From NCBI GenBank assembly GCA_903924405.1, contig CAIYBH010000029.1:1-58751 (forward strand): a stretch of DNA of 58,751 bases, in the 5' to 3' direction. A program made the position numbers and the translations under genes. Source of the DNA: an uncultured Planctomycetaceae bacterium (GTDB lineage Bacteria > Planctomycetota > Planctomycetia > Planctomycetales > Planctomycetaceae). Shown here in pieces: positions 9,873 to 19,726 of this stretch. How positions within the stretch are numbered: position 1 is the stretch's first letter; each line of letters opens with the position of its first letter. The notes beneath the pieces are model-generated. The model was not told where the DNA came from and did no database searches. It saw nothing but the letters and a program-made list of their open reading frames with translations.

Positions 9873-11282
9873 ATGCGTTTCTGTTTTATGCTCTGGCTGC
9901 TGATCTGCGGCCAAATGACCGTGGCCTGCGCACAGTCTCCGGCCGAACCGAAGCCTGGCTCCGGTCCGCCGAATATCATCATTTTCATGGTGGACGACCT
10001 GGGCTATTCCGACGTCGGCTTCAATGGCGGGACAGACATTCAAACGCCCCACATTGACGCGCTCGCTTCCCGTGGGGCCATTCTGAACGCGCACTACGTG
10101 CAGCCAGTTTGCTCACCAACTCGAGCAGCCCTGCTGACCGGGCGGTATGCAACTCACACCGGTGTTTACACGGTGGTTCGCCCACACGCCCGCTGGGGCT
10201 TGCCTCTGCAGGAACGGACTCTGGCGTCCGCACTGCAGGAAGTCGGTTACGAAACCTGCATCGCCGGCAAATGGCACCTCGGAGAATTCGAAGCCCGCTA
10301 TCGACCGACAGCCCGCGGCTTCCAGCGCCAGTACGGACACTACTTCGGAGCGATTGACTATTTCACTCATGAACGCGATTCATCGCACGACTGGTATCGT
10401 GACGACGTCGAACTGCGCGAGGACGGTTACAGCACCGAACTGATCGCCAGCGAGTGCGTCCGGATCATCCGTGAACGACCAGCCGGGCCTTCGACAAAGC
10501 CACTGTTCCTCTACGTTCCATTCAATGGAGTGCATTCGCCATTGCAAGTGCCCGAATCATATCTGAAGCCCTATGGGCATCTGCAGGGAAATCGACGCAC
10601 GTATGCCGGCATGCTGTCGGCTGTGGATACCGCCATCGGCCGAATTCTGCAGGCGCTGCAGGATCAGCAGCAACTGGATCAAAGCCTGATTCTGTTCTCG
10701 TCTGACAACGGTGGCCCGAATCCCGGAGTTCTGACACGGAACGGCAGGTTTCGCGCCGGGAAGGGAACGCTTTACGAAGGAGGAATTCGGTCTGCCGCCT
10801 GCGTCACGTGGCCCGGAAAAATTCCAGCCGGCGTCCGAAAGGATGCGCCCGTACACATTATCGACTGGTTCCCGACCCTGCTCGAAGTTGCTGGTGGATC
10901 GCTTGCACAGCCGTTGCCGCTCGATGGCAGAAGTCTGATGCCCTTCCTGACGCTTGACCAGCCAACTCCTCATGAATCGCTGTTGCTGGTGCAATCCCCG
11001 GAGCGAGCAGCGATTCGTGCCGGAGACTGGAAATTGCTGCAGCTAACGGAATCAGCGGCAGCCGACGCTGCACCTTCAGGGAAACGCGTCGGCGCTGCTG
11101 CCAAAAAAGGTAATCGCAGGCAGGCTCCGCAACCCACAGGCAATTCTGAACTGTACAATCTCAGCTCCGATCCCGAAGAACGCCAAAACGTGGCCAACGA
11201 ACACCCCGACGTCGTCAGGCGTCTGAAGACGCAGCTCGACGAATACCTGAAAGACGCTGTACCTCCGGGACAGCCCGGATAA
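9873..11282 (+). CDS. Exported sulfatase (arylsulfatase A family)
   Basis: 469 residues; AAGGGG lies seven bases before the ATG. Residues 1-20 form a signal peptide with a possible but weak lipobox-like end (TVAC). The metal-binding DD at 41-42 (MVDDLGYSD) is followed by the sulfatase signature C80-S-P-T-R with GRYATHTG, so Cys80 is the residue converted to formylglycine in this family. Further sulfatase landmarks are GKWHLG and SSDNGGPN. Sulfatases of this type release sulfate from sulfated polysaccharides and are abundant in planctomycetes. No formylglycine-generating or anaerobic maturase gene lies in the window. The C-terminus is Lys/Arg-rich around residues 400-420, an unusual basic insert. 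Confidence 0.93.
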   Translation: MRFCFMLWLLICGQMTVACAQSPAEPKPGSGPPNIIIFMVDDLGYSDVGFNGGTDIQTPHIDALASRGAILNAHYVQPVCSPTRAALLTGRYATHTGVYTVVRPHARWGLPLQERTLASALQEVGYETCIAGKWHLGEFEARYRPTARGFQRQYGHYFGAIDYFTHERDSSHDWYRDDVELREDGYSTELIASECVRIIRERPAGPSTKPLFLYVPFNGVHSPLQVPESYLKPYGHLQGNRRTYAGMLSAVDTAIGRILQALQDQQQLDQSLILFSSDNGGPNPGVLTRNGRFRAGKGTLYEGGIRSAACVTWPGKIPAGVRKDAPVHIIDWFPTLLEVAGGSLAQPLPLDGRSLMPFLTLDQPTPHESLLLVQSPERAAIRAGDWKLLQLTESAAADAAPSGKRVGAAAKKGNRRQAPQPTGNSELYNLSSDPEERQNVANEHPDVVRRLKTQLDEYLKDAVPPGQPG

Positions 11283-11394
11283 GCACACGCCGACCACGTC
11301 ATACTGCGGAATTGTGGAAGGTGTTGATGTCAGGTGCCATCGACGGTGGCCTCCCCAACTCGGTCGATGTGCTTCAGGTTGGAACAGAGTTCTA

Positions 11395-14300
11395 ATGCGG
11401 TACGAACGTTCTTCGTCGATTACGGGCCTGGCCTGGCTGCTGATGTGGGTCCTCGCCCTCCTGGTGCCCGACATACGCTCGGCACTGGCCACAGACGAAG
11501 GCATCGCCGGGGCACCACCAACAGAATTATCTCCGCAGACCTCGGAAGCCACATCGGGGACTGCTCGCTCACGGGAACAGGCTCTCTACACGCGGTCGCT
11601 GCAGTTGCTCAAACGCCAACCCCGGCCCGGCGCGGCCCTCGACCGTGTTCTGCAGTTTCACGAGGAGCAGGACTCGTTCCCGCAGTTCCTTGCCGAACTG
11701 GTCGCGGCTCAGACTCAACCAGACGACACATCTGCCGCAGCCATTCTGGGGATGACGGAAAGCTTTCTGGGGCATGATCAACAGGCCCGCGAGGCTCTGC
11801 AGCAAGCCACGATTCAGCGTCCGAGTGACCCCGTAATGCGATGGCTGCTTGGACAAATCTGCCTCAAACAAAATGATGCCGAAGCCGCAGTGGAGCACCT
11901 TCAGCAGGCACTCGCAATGCAGCCGGCCGCGCCCGACCTGCTCCCCATCTCCAGAGAGCTGTCACTCGCGCTGCGTCGGGCCGGCAGAGCAGAAGAGATT
12001 TCTGCGCTTTGGCAGGCGATCGAAAAGCAGGTCGGCCCGAATGAACGTGTTGCCGAACAGATTGCCGGTCTCGTTCACTCAGCGGGTGATGTTCCCGAGG
12101 CCATCCGCCGTTTTGAAGAATTATCCCGCACTCACAGCGACCCATGGAAAGCCACGCAGTTCGGCATCAAGGCTGCCGAGCTCAAACAACTGGCCGGGCA
12201 ATCGGATGCTGCGCTTCAGGATTTCGAGGTTCTGCTGAGCACTCTGGCCTCCGAAAGCCTTCAGGCACGCCGGATTCGGGAACGGATCGACGCGGGATTT
12301 CGCCAATCCGGAGATCTGCCCGGGCTCGTGAATTGGCTGCAAAAGCGACTGGACGAGAATCCGGACGACCTCGATTCCCTGGTCAGCCTTTCGGCTTTGC
12401 TGACCCAGTCCGGACGACCGCAGGAGGCGGAACACAGGCTGCGTGACGCCCTGTTGAAAGCGCCCTCCAGCGTCAGACTTCTGCGAGCCTTAATCCGTCA
12501 TTTGCGTGATCAGGGGCAGCTGGAAGCCGCGATTGTCATTTTCGAATCCATGGAACAGCAGTCGCTTCTGCAGCCGGACGATCTTGATGACTGGGCCGGA
12601 CTCTGCCTGAAACTCACCTCAGTTTCCGCAGAACAGCAAAGACGGCTGGCCACGGAAGTGTGGAAGAAGCAATTGCAGGGCCACATGGACGATCCAGTGC
12701 TGCTGCGTCAGACAGCGTTTCGCCTTCGCTCGACAGCAGCTTCGGACGAAGTCATCGCTCTGTATGACGCTGCACTCCGCCTGAATCCCGGCGACGTGGT
12801 GACTCGCGAACAGTACGGTGAATACCTGCTGACGCTGCAACGGACAGACGACGCGTTGCAGGTGTGGCGGGCAATTGCTGAAGGCAGGCAACAGCGACCA
12901 GAACCGCTGCGGACACTGGCCACGATTCTGCATCGATTCGGACAGACTCACGAAGCCATCACAACGTTTCAGCAGGCCTGTACGCTGGACCCTGACTTTG
13001 AGGAACTTCTCCGCCTGGCGCAACTCATGGGAGACTATCAGGAAGGTGCCGCCCGACCATTTTCCGAGCAAAGTCTGCAAGTGTTGGCACAGGCCGAATC
13101 CCAGTGCGCCTCGGAAGAGGATACCGAACGTGTTCTTCAGCTTCAGGTCAACCTGCTGCAGAACTCCGGTCAGCTGACCCAGCGTATCGACCTGCTGCAA
13201 CGCGAGCTCTTCACACCGCAGTCCGCCAACGCGGTCGGAATCGAACCACCAGCTGTCGAACGCTGGCTGGAGCTGGCCACACTTTGTCAGGCCGCTGAGC
13301 GTCTGGCTGACGCCGTTCGGGCCGCCGAACAGGCCCTCAAACTGGCCCCGGAGTCTGTGCGTGCTTTGCGACTGATGACCCGACTTTATCGAGCCAGTGG
13401 CCGGATGGCCGATACGGTTCGCCTGACGCAGTTACTGCTTCAACTCGATCCCCAATCTCGACTGGTGCATCTGCAGACACTGGCCGAACTGGAACTGGAA
13501 CAGGGACATTTGTCGGAAGCCGCGAATGCGGCAAAAAACCTGGCGGCGATGGCAGACAATTCCCTTGAGATAGCCGCATTCAGTTCCCGGTTGCTGATGC
13601 AGGCAGGACAAGTTCCCGAAGCCCTGAGGATTCTGAAACGCATCGCTTTGGCCAATCCCGAAGATCCAGAGGTTTGTCGGAACTACCTGAAAGCCCTGGT
13701 CGATGCCCGGCAACGTGAGACCGCTGAGGAATACTGCTGGCAACTACTGGAACGCCGTCTCGATGACGACGAATTGTACCTGAATGTCATTCCTGTCCTT
13801 GCCGAACTGTTGCAGCATTCCGGACGCAGTTCAGAGTTGCTTGCAAGGCTCGAACTGCTGTTGGCCAGTGAAGAAGATTCCGGGCGTCTGACACGCTGCC
13901 TCAGCGTGGCGTGGATAGCCCTCGGTGACCCGGCAAACGCACGTCGGGCCCTTGAGCAGCTGCTGAACTCGACGGAGGCACAGCCGGAAGACAGCCTGCG
14001 ACTGGCTGAACTTTGTCTGGCGGAAAACGACGTTAAGGCAGCCCAGCAGGTGCTGTCCCGAATTGATGCGGAACAATTGCCGGAGATGCTGCGAACTCAG
14101 GCCGAGGAACTGCTGCTGCGAGCAGTCGCCAGCGGTGCACAGGACCTGTCAGTGAACGCGATCTCAACCCGCTGGAGTCGCGAAGAGTTGCTGCGGCGGG
14201 CAGATCAGTTACTGGCCGATGGCTCGACGCCGGCGGCACTTGCGATCCTTCAGCAACTCTCATCGCAGGATTCCGAGGAGCCCGGATTGCTCTTCCGCGT

Positions 14301-16218
14301 TGCCATCGGTCAGTGGCGTCAATCGTCTCGACAGGAGGCCTTACGACTATTTCGAAAGCTGCTGGAGGCGACTTCTCGCCCGCCGGCCCTCGGTAGCGAC
14401 ATCGCGAGCCACCCCACAGCGGCTTCTGGTGTGCAGGATCACGCACCAGAATCCACAACAATCCCCGGTTTTCAGTGGTGGGAGCAGCAGTTTGCAAAAT
14501 CGAACCGGATTTTGCTTGCAACGGACAAGTCTGCTGTTCTCGAACTGCAGAAATGCCTGGAACAACCTCTGTCCATGGTGATGGTGGCCTTACTGGCACT
14601 TGGCGAAGACGCGGCGCAGCGAGATCAGTTGGACGCCCTGTTTGACGAATTTCAGCAGGCTGCCGAGCAGCGTCCCACCGCGGCCTGGGATCTCTGGATG
14701 CTGCGGCGACTTCGGGGCAGCGGACATGGCGAGCCATGGACAAACCTTGCGGACTCTTTGCAGCTCTTCCACAGCAGACATCCGGATGGTGCTGCTGCTG
14801 TGCTGGCCGACGTCATGTTTCTATTCGGTGCCATCCCAGCCGATTCGCAGAATTCCGTAGCCACCGGAACGCCCCAGACAGCACTTTTCGTTGCAACACC
14901 GCTCACGGAATCAGAATTTACAGTGATCCTGGACACCTGTGCAGCGATTGCAGAACAACTCTCCGCGGAGGACCTGCGGCGGGTGAGTCAGGCGATCGTG
15001 AACGCGTGCCTTGCCGGTCCTGCAGAACTGCAACAGATCCTGACCACGGTCACAATGAAACTGCGTCACTCACCCGAAAATGCGTCAGACAGACTACTTT
15101 CGCTGCGCCTCGCTGCGGACTTCGCGTGGACCACCAAACAGCCTCCGCCATCACTCATCGAGATCTTGTCGGCCTTGTCGACGGATCAGGCCTCCCCAGC
15201 ACGCTCTGCAGCCGGACAGGCACAGTGGGAGGAATCCAGCGTCGGCCTTGTCTCAGACGTCCTTGCAGCGGCACCGCCCGCCCTCACGCCGGAGGCAGTC
15301 ACTGAGACTCTGAATTGGTGGGTTCGGTTAAGAGCGACGGACTCACCCCAGTGGAGAGCAGCACAGGATGCAACGCAACTTCCACTGTCTCTGTTGTCTA
15401 CGAGTTCGATTCGCCTGCAGCGGCATGCTGATGGGCCGGGGACTCAATTCCTGACCTCAGCCGACAGACGGTTGCTGGAACGACTTGCCGTAACAGTTCG
15501 GCAGTGGAATGATCGTACGGCGGACTGGAGCGAACGCTGGAAAGCCGGACTGGCAGGACGACCTTCCGGCGAAAACGTTCCAGCAGTCCTCGCCTGGATG
15601 CTCGTCTCAGATCCACGGATGCGTCCGGAAACGCACATCGAAGGCCTCGATTTGCTGACGCAATGGATCCCTGAGGATCCCGCGCTGCTGATACGACAGA
15701 TGGCCAGTTACGAGTCGGCAGGCGACTATTCCAAAGCGATCGAATGGCTGGATCAACTGCCGGATAACGATCCGCAGCTGTTACGCGCTCGGGAACTGAA
15801 GGCTATGCAACTGGGGAGCCTTTCCGGGTCCCAATCACGAACCGACCTCGCCGCAACACGACTGCAGGGGCTGCAGCTGAGCGCCGCCGAACAAACCGAG
15901 TTTCTGCGACTGCTGCGCCTTGCGGGCCTGACCGAGCTTTACAGCAGCGAAGTGCAGCGACTGTTTCCAGCGGCATCAGCACTGCCACCGGAACGGCAAC
16001 TGGAGCAACTCAATCTGCTGATAGCCCGCGGGCAGCATCAGGAAGCCGTCCGGCTGGCCGAAGAACTGATGCGAAGCACAGTGGCCAATTCGGGAACGCG
16101 ATTTCGACGCACCGGCCGTATCACGGCAGACGATGTACGCCGACGGGCTGAGGAAATTCGCAGGCAGTTTGGTCAGGAGACCGATTCCTCACAGGCTGCC
16201 CCTCCGTCGATTCCATAA
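11395..16218 (+). CDS. Very long exported TPR-repeat protein
   Basis: 1607 residues from ATG at 11395, chosen because it gives a signal or anchor sequence (RYERSSSITGLAWLLMWVLALLV). The reading from 11314 adds an Arg/Trp-rich stretch that is unlikely. Nearly the whole chain is helical TPR-type repeats; recurring segments such as A..HLQQALAMQP, AIRRFEELSR, ALRLNPGDV and AEQALKLAPES have the W/L-G-Y-A-P spacing of tetratricopeptide repeats. Such proteins are scaffolds for complexes. It begins 112 bases after the sulfatase on the same strand and may be co-transcribed. No catalytic motif is seen. Confidence 0.85.
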   Translation: MRYERSSSITGLAWLLMWVLALLVPDIRSALATDEGIAGAPPTELSPQTSEATSGTARSREQALYTRSLQLLKRQPRPGAALDRVLQFHEEQDSFPQFLAELVAAQTQPDDTSAAAILGMTESFLGHDQQAREALQQATIQRPSDPVMRWLLGQICLKQNDAEAAVEHLQQALAMQPAAPDLLPISRELSLALRRAGRAEEISALWQAIEKQVGPNERVAEQIAGLVHSAGDVPEAIRRFEELSRTHSDPWKATQFGIKAAELKQLAGQSDAALQDFEVLLSTLASESLQARRIRERIDAGFRQSGDLPGLVNWLQKRLDENPDDLDSLVSLSALLTQSGRPQEAEHRLRDALLKAPSSVRLLRALIRHLRDQGQLEAAIVIFESMEQQSLLQPDDLDDWAGLCLKLTSVSAEQQRRLATEVWKKQLQGHMDDPVLLRQTAFRLRSTAASDEVIALYDAALRLNPGDVVTREQYGEYLLTLQRTDDALQVWRAIAEGRQQRPEPLRTLATILHRFGQTHEAITTFQQACTLDPDFEELLRLAQLMGDYQEGAARPFSEQSLQVLAQAESQCASEEDTERVLQLQVNLLQNSGQLTQRIDLLQRELFTPQSANAVGIEPPAVERWLELATLCQAAERLADAVRAAEQALKLAPESVRALRLMTRLYRASGRMADTVRLTQLLLQLDPQSRLVHLQTLAELELEQGHLSEAANAAKNLAAMADNSLEIAAFSSRLLMQAGQVPEALRILKRIALANPEDPEVCRNYLKALVDARQRETAEEYCWQLLERRLDDDELYLNVIPVLAELLQHSGRSSELLARLELLLASEEDSGRLTRCLSVAWIALGDPANARRALEQLLNSTEAQPEDSLRLAELCLAENDVKAAQQVLSRIDAEQLPEMLRTQAEELLLRAVASGAQDLSVNAISTRWSREELLRRADQLLADGSTPAALAILQQLSSQDSEEPGLLFRVAIGQWRQSSRQEALRLFRKLLEATSRPPALGSDIASHPTAASGVQDHAPESTTIPGFQWWEQQFAKSNRILLATDKSAVLELQKCLEQPLSMVMVALLALGEDAAQRDQLDALFDEFQQAAEQRPTAAWDLWMLRRLRGSGHGEPWTNLADSLQLFHSRHPDGAAAVLADVMFLFGAIPADSQNSVATGTPQTALFVATPLTESEFTVILDTCAAIAEQLSAEDLRRVSQAIVNACLAGPAELQQILTTVTMKLRHSPENASDRLLSLRLAADFAWTTKQPPPSLIEILSALSTDQASPARSAAGQAQWEESSVGLVSDVLAAAPPALTPEAVTETLNWWVRLRATDSPQWRAAQDATQLPLSLLSTSSIRLQRHADGPGTQFLTSADRRLLERLAVTVRQWNDRTADWSERWKAGLAGRPSGENVPAVLAWMLVSDPRMRPETHIEGLDLLTQWIPEDPALLIRQMASYESAGDYSKAIEWLDQLPDNDPQLLRARELKAMQLGSLSGSQSRTDLAATRLQGLQLSAAEQTEFLRLLRLAGLTELYSSEVQRLFPAASALPPERQLEQLNLLIARGQHQEAVRLAEELMRSTVANSGTRFRRTGRITADDVRRRAEEIRRQFGQETDSSQAAPPSIP

Positions 16219-16342
16219 ATCGACAAATGCAGAGACGCGAGCCGACGTGCGCCGTGTCACTCAAACAGGCCTGCCGAGGTGGCTGCAGCAGACACTTTTC
16301 TCAGCCCGGCCCATGCCTCGTTGCAATTCCCCCGGTCGAATG

Positions 16343-16951
16343 TTACGGAGGAGGCACCTTGCTCAGCACAATATTGAATCTCAGCGCCAGCAATCGAAAC
16401 ACGACGACGACGGAGGCGGCCACAAAGAAGCTGATCGAAGGATCCAGTGGCGTCAGTTTCAGCAGTATCAGCAGCCACCCGCCAACAAAGGCACAGGTGG
16501 CATAAAGCGGCGTGGCCGGACGAAACAGCCCAGGCACATCGTTACAGACAATGTCGGCAATGACGCCGCCGAACGACCCAGTGATGACCCCCAGCAACAC
16601 AGCGACAAACGGCCCCACGTTTTGTTCCAGAGCCAGTTCCGTTCCCACGATACTGAACAGCCCAAGGCCCAATGCGTCCGGAAGGTGCAGAAACCGTTCA
16701 AAGGAGGCCGAAATCCCGGGTATGACTGCGGCGATCGCAGCCACGACGAAGACCATGACCGGATACTTTGAGTTCTCGATCCAGAACAGAGGATGCCGGT
16801 CCAGCAACAGATCCCGCAGTGTGCCGCCACCAAAGGCCGTCATGAAAGCCACAGATGCGACGCCTACAAAGTCAAAGCCCTTCCGGCGCGCTGTCAGCAC
16901 CCCGAACACGGCACCGCTGACGACCGCCATGATTTCAATCAATGGAATCAT
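16343..16951 (-). CDS. Trimeric intracellular cation (TRIC, UPF0126) channel family protein
   Basis: 202 residues, almost entirely hydrophobic with about seven membrane segments. Two repeated glycine-rich cores are visible, FMTAFGGGTLRDLLL and LGVITGSFGGVIADI, the internally duplicated signature of UPF0126/TRIC proteins. An FWIENSKY segment is also typical. Bacterial members form trimeric K+ or cation channels in the inner membrane. The ATG overlaps the stop of the upstream small membrane protein by four bases, so the two are translationally coupled. Confidence 0.9.
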   Translation of the reverse strand: MIPLIEIMAVVSGAVFGVLTARRKGFDFVGVASVAFMTAFGGGTLRDLLLDRHPLFWIENSKYPVMVFVVAAIAAVIPGISASFERFLHLPDALGLGLFSIVGTELALEQNVGPFVAVLLGVITGSFGGVIADIVCNDVPGLFRPATPLYATCAFVGGWLLILLKLTPLDPSISFFVAASVVVVFRLLALRFNIVLSKVPPP

Positions 16952-17520
16952 GGAGTCACGGTCTCAGTCTCAGTCTCCGGCACTGTCTTCGTTGCCGGGG
17001 CGTCAGTCCTCGGTGGGTTCTTCTGTACAGTCAACTCGCGACCACGTTCGTCGATTTCGGACCATTCGGATTGCTGCTGCATGTCCAGTCGCCATGAACG
17101 CTTGCGAATGGCCTCTTCCTCAACCAGCTTATAGATGTGCAATTCGAGCAACTCCACACCCGGCAGCGGATCAAGCGACCGCGACAGTTCCGCGACGCGA
17201 TTACGAATGCGGGCCATCTCCTGCTGATCCTCAGTGTTCTCCGAAAGCGGGTCCAGTTCGGACTTCATCGCGATTCGCAGAATCAGCGGGGTATCCTTGT
17301 GCATTTTTTTCTGACCGCCATCGACTCGCGGCGCAGATCCGGGGAACTCCGCCACAATCGCCTCCTGCAGCGGCATGAACGGCATCAGATGCAGCGTCCA
17401 GTAGGCATACAGAAATGAAGTGGCAAGAATGCCAAGCAGAAACATCAGCGCAACAATCGTCCTTCCGGACAGGAAAAACGGCTTTGCGGGATTCGCAGCA
17501 GTAACCGGAGACGTGGTCAT
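16948..17520 (-). CDS. Single-span membrane protein of unknown function, coupled to TRIC channel
   Basis: 190 residues from ATG at 17520, six bases after AAGGGA; a reading from 17592 is possible but unsupported. One membrane helix is seen at about residues 15-40 (GRTIVALMFLLGILATSFLYAYWTL), followed by an extra-cytoplasmic domain with charged helices (DPLSENTEDQQEMARIRNRV). The C-terminal tail is rich in Thr, Pro and Glu and ends in a TETETVTP repeat. No family is recognised. The four-base overlap with the TRIC gene suggests an accessory or regulatory subunit; that is inference from position only. Confidence 0.7.
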   Translation of the reverse strand: MTTSPVTAANPAKPFFLSGRTIVALMFLLGILATSFLYAYWTLHLMPFMPLQEAIVAEFPGSAPRVDGGQKKMHKDTPLILRIAMKSELDPLSENTEDQQEMARIRNRVAELSRSLDPLPGVELLELHIYKLVEEEAIRKRSWRLDMQQQSEWSEIDERGRELTVQKNPPRTDAPATKTVPETETETVTP

Positions 17521-17584
17521 CGGCATTCCCTTCGAACACCCGCGAATACGGCGGGCGCTGGGCAGTGTCCTGAAATCGCAGCTC

Positions 17585-18418
17585 TCAGCCAAGAGCCCGA
17601 GTGATTACACCTTCGGTTGGACTGGACGCCGTCGCATAAAGCTTCTTCGGAATTCGGCCTGACAGGACCGCATGTCGGCCGGACTCACAGGCCTGCTTCA
17701 TGGCCACCGCCATCCGCAGGGGATCCCGGGCACTGGCGATCGCTGTGTTCAGCAGAACTCCGTCACATCCAAGTTCCATCGCAAACGCGACGTCACTGGC
17801 TGTGCCCACCCCGGCATCCACAATCACAGGGTAGTCCGGATCATTCTCTTTCAGATACTCAAGGCAGATTCGGATATTGTTGGGGTTCAGAATTCCCTGA
17901 CCACTGCCAATCGGGCTGCCGGCAGGCATGACCGAGGTGGCACCGGCCTGCTTCAGTCGACGCGCGGTGATCGGGTCGTCCGATGTGTAGCAGAGAACCT
18001 GAAAACCGTCGGCGACCAGTTCGCGACAAGCTTCCACTGTGGCGACCGGATCCGGCAGCAAAGTGCGCGTGTCCGCCAGCACTTCGAGCTTCACCCAGTC
18101 GGCCCCCGGATTTTCCAGCCCCCGCAGAATCTCACGTCCCAGCCGAGCAACACGCACAGCATCGTCCACATTGAAACACCCCGCGGTGTTCGGCAGAATC
18201 GTGTAGCGTTTCAGATCGATGAAATCGAGAATATTGCGACCAGAAGCATCCACCAGACGCTCGCGCCGAACGGCCACGGTAATGACCTCAGAACCACTGG
18301 CCTCCAGGCATTGCTGCATGAGCTCCAGAGTACTGTACTTGCCGGTCCCCACGATCAACCGTGAGGCGAGTACATGATTTCCCAACACAAGCGGCTTATC
18401 AGCCGGCAGAACAGTCAT
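17585..18418 (-). CDS. thiG: Thiazole synthase ThiG
   Basis: 277 residues, slightly longer than the usual 255-265. ThiG condenses 1-deoxy-D-xylulose 5-phosphate, dehydroglycine and the sulfur carried on ThiS thiocarboxylate into the thiazole phosphate of thiamine. Visible landmarks are [31 protein letters not shown] with the Schiff-base lysine K110, [13 protein letters not shown] and [10 protein letters not shown], all in the TIM-barrel order of the family. It lies 42 bases downstream of thiS on the same strand, forming a small thiSG operon. No other thi genes and no TPP riboswitch are seen in the window. Confidence 0.97.
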   Translation of the reverse strand: MTVLPADKPLVLGNHVLASRLIVGTGKYSTLELMQQCLEASGSEVITVAVRRERLVDASGRNILDFIDLKRYTILPNTAGCFNVDDAVRVARLGREILRGLENPGADWVKLEVLADTRTLLPDPVATVEACRELVADGFQVLCYTSDDPITARRLKQAGATSVMPAGSPIGSGQGILNPNNIRICLEYLKENDPDYPVIVDAGVGTASDVAFAMELGCDGVLLNTAIASARDPLRMAVAMKQACESGRHAVLSGRIPKKLYATASSPTEGVITRALG

Positions 18419-18460
18419 TGCTTCAACTCTCTCGCACGTCGCGCGATTTGCTCAAAAAGA

Positions 18461-18661
18461 TCAACCACCACCCACCAGGGTCACAACTTCGATTTCATCC
18501 CCGGACTTCAATGAACATGTGGCATGCTGCTCACGCGGCGTCACCCGCCTGTTCAGCTCCACAGCACAATAACGACTTTCAATTCGGAGGTCGGCAAGCA
18601 GATCGCTGACAGTCCAGCCATCCGGAATTTCACGCACCTCGCCGTTCAATTGAACTTGCAT
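18461..18661 (-). CDS. thiS: Sulfur carrier protein ThiS
   Basis: 66 residues from the ATG at 18661 (MQVQLNGE, the usual ThiS beginning); an ATG five codons earlier at 18676 is an alternative. It has a ubiquitin-like beta-grasp fold. The chain ends VTLVGGG, supplying the Gly-Gly tail that is adenylated and thiocarboxylated for sulfur delivery to ThiG. ThiS usually ends exactly in GG; here there are three glycines. It is followed directly by thiG. The upstream region contains a short GGCGCC hairpin (18710-18731) but no TPP-riboswitch consensus. Confidence 0.93.
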   Translation of the reverse strand: MQVQLNGEVREIPDGWTVSDLLADLRIESRYCAVELNRRVTPREQHATCSLKSGDEIEVVTLVGGG

Positions 18662-18900
18662 GTCCTGCCCTGTCATTCCGCTGCCTGACCACTGCCGTAC
18701 GGTAACAACGGCGCCGCCCAGCCCAGGCGCCCCAGCTTCATCGACACTGATCAGCCAACAGACGTCTCGTCAATTCGTCCCGGTTCTGTTCTGAATTCTG
18801 CCTGTCTGCCAGACGCGGCTCTATCCGTCATCACCGGCAATGAGATAACCTGTGTACCAGCCGAGTTCGTGCGGGCCTCCACATTGACGGCCTGCTTTGA

Positions 18901-18948
18901 CGTAAAAATGGGCTGAGGCCACATCGCACAAAAACCTGTGGCCTCAGC
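18901..18948 (-). terminator. Rho-independent terminator of the 18981-19574 gene
   Basis: A perfect 12-bp inverted repeat, GCTGAGGCCACA at 18912-18923 and TGTGGCCTCAGC at 18937-18948, with a 13-base loop. On the minus strand it is followed by CCATTTTTACG, a short T tract. It stands 33 bases after the stop of the minus-strand gene beginning at 19574 and separates it from thiSG. Confidence 0.85.
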
Positions 18949-18980
18949 AGATCCGGAACCGGAGTTGTGTCTGAACACGA

Positions 18981-19574
18981 CTACAGTTCGTAGTCCGTCT
19001 CTCCCTCACTCTTGCCACCAACAGCTTCTCGCATCGCCTCGGCCTGGGCCTTGACCGTGGCATCCGGTCCCGTGAGCTTCAGGAAATAGACCTCTTCGTT
19101 CTTCAGGACCAGAATCATCCCCAGCATCCGATAACCGGGAGCGGGCTCTGTTTTCCGCAGAATCGGAGGGCCGACTGACTTCTGAAAGGTTCCCGTGATA
19201 TCGACGATGAAATACTCGTTCTCACCAGCGGCGCCCTTCTTCACCAGGGACTTGCGTCCCTCCGGGCTGAACTGCCCAATCCACCGTGTCAAATTTGGCT
19301 CGATTCCACCACCACCACCTGGAAAGGTCGAAATCGCGAGTTCACCTTTCTCTTTGTCGCCGGCGGCTGCCGGAATATCGTAGGTGGCCAGCCGCATGGA
19401 GTTCTTGACGTCGGAAGCAGACCACGTCTTTGGCAGGGCCAGCGTCAGATCCTTGAGCTTGACGGAAACTTTCTCTGCGGACTTTGCCGGCTCGTCCGCA
19501 GTGGCAGTTCCCTGGACCGCCGAACCACCGAGCATGACCGCTGAGACAAGACACAGGCACTGAAGAGCACGCAT
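18981..19574 (-). CDS. Secreted protein of unknown function
   Basis: 197 residues from ATG at 19574, with AGGAG about nine bases upstream; a longer reading from 19637 lacks support. A signal peptide covers about residues 1-26 (RALQCLCLVSAVMLGGSAV...ATADE). The mature part starts with a Lys/Ser-rich stretch, then LTLALPKTWSASD, AISTFPGGGGG, TRWIGQF and LKLTGPDATVKAQ. This pattern resembles the periplasmic lipid- or ligand-binding-like domains seen in other planctomycete hypotheticals, with a K-x-TGP loop near the C-terminus. No catalytic motif is visible. It has its own terminator. Confidence 0.75.
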   Translation of the reverse strand: MRALQCLCLVSAVMLGGSAVQGTATADEPAKSAEKVSVKLKDLTLALPKTWSASDVKNSMRLATYDIPAAAGDKEKGELAISTFPGGGGGIEPNLTRWIGQFSPEGRKSLVKKGAAGENEYFIVDITGTFQKSVGPPILRKTEPAPGYRMLGMILVLKNEEVYFLKLTGPDATVKAQAEAMREAVGGKSEGETDYEL

Positions 19575-19726
19575 CGAACCGATCTCCTGATTTTCAAAAA
19601 ACTGCACTGACACTATTTTTGAGGCCAAACCCGCCACCCGCCACAGCGCTGGACTGTTAAGCGATTCGAAGGCAACACGGCCGGAGTGCTGCGAGGCCGG
19701 CGGCCCACTGCACGATCAAAGCCGAT

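Noticed and set aside
18662..18900. Possible TPP riboswitch upstream of thiS
   Set aside because: The conserved CUGAGA and ACCUGAUCUGG-like segments are not present on the minus strand; only a short GGCGCC hairpin is seen.
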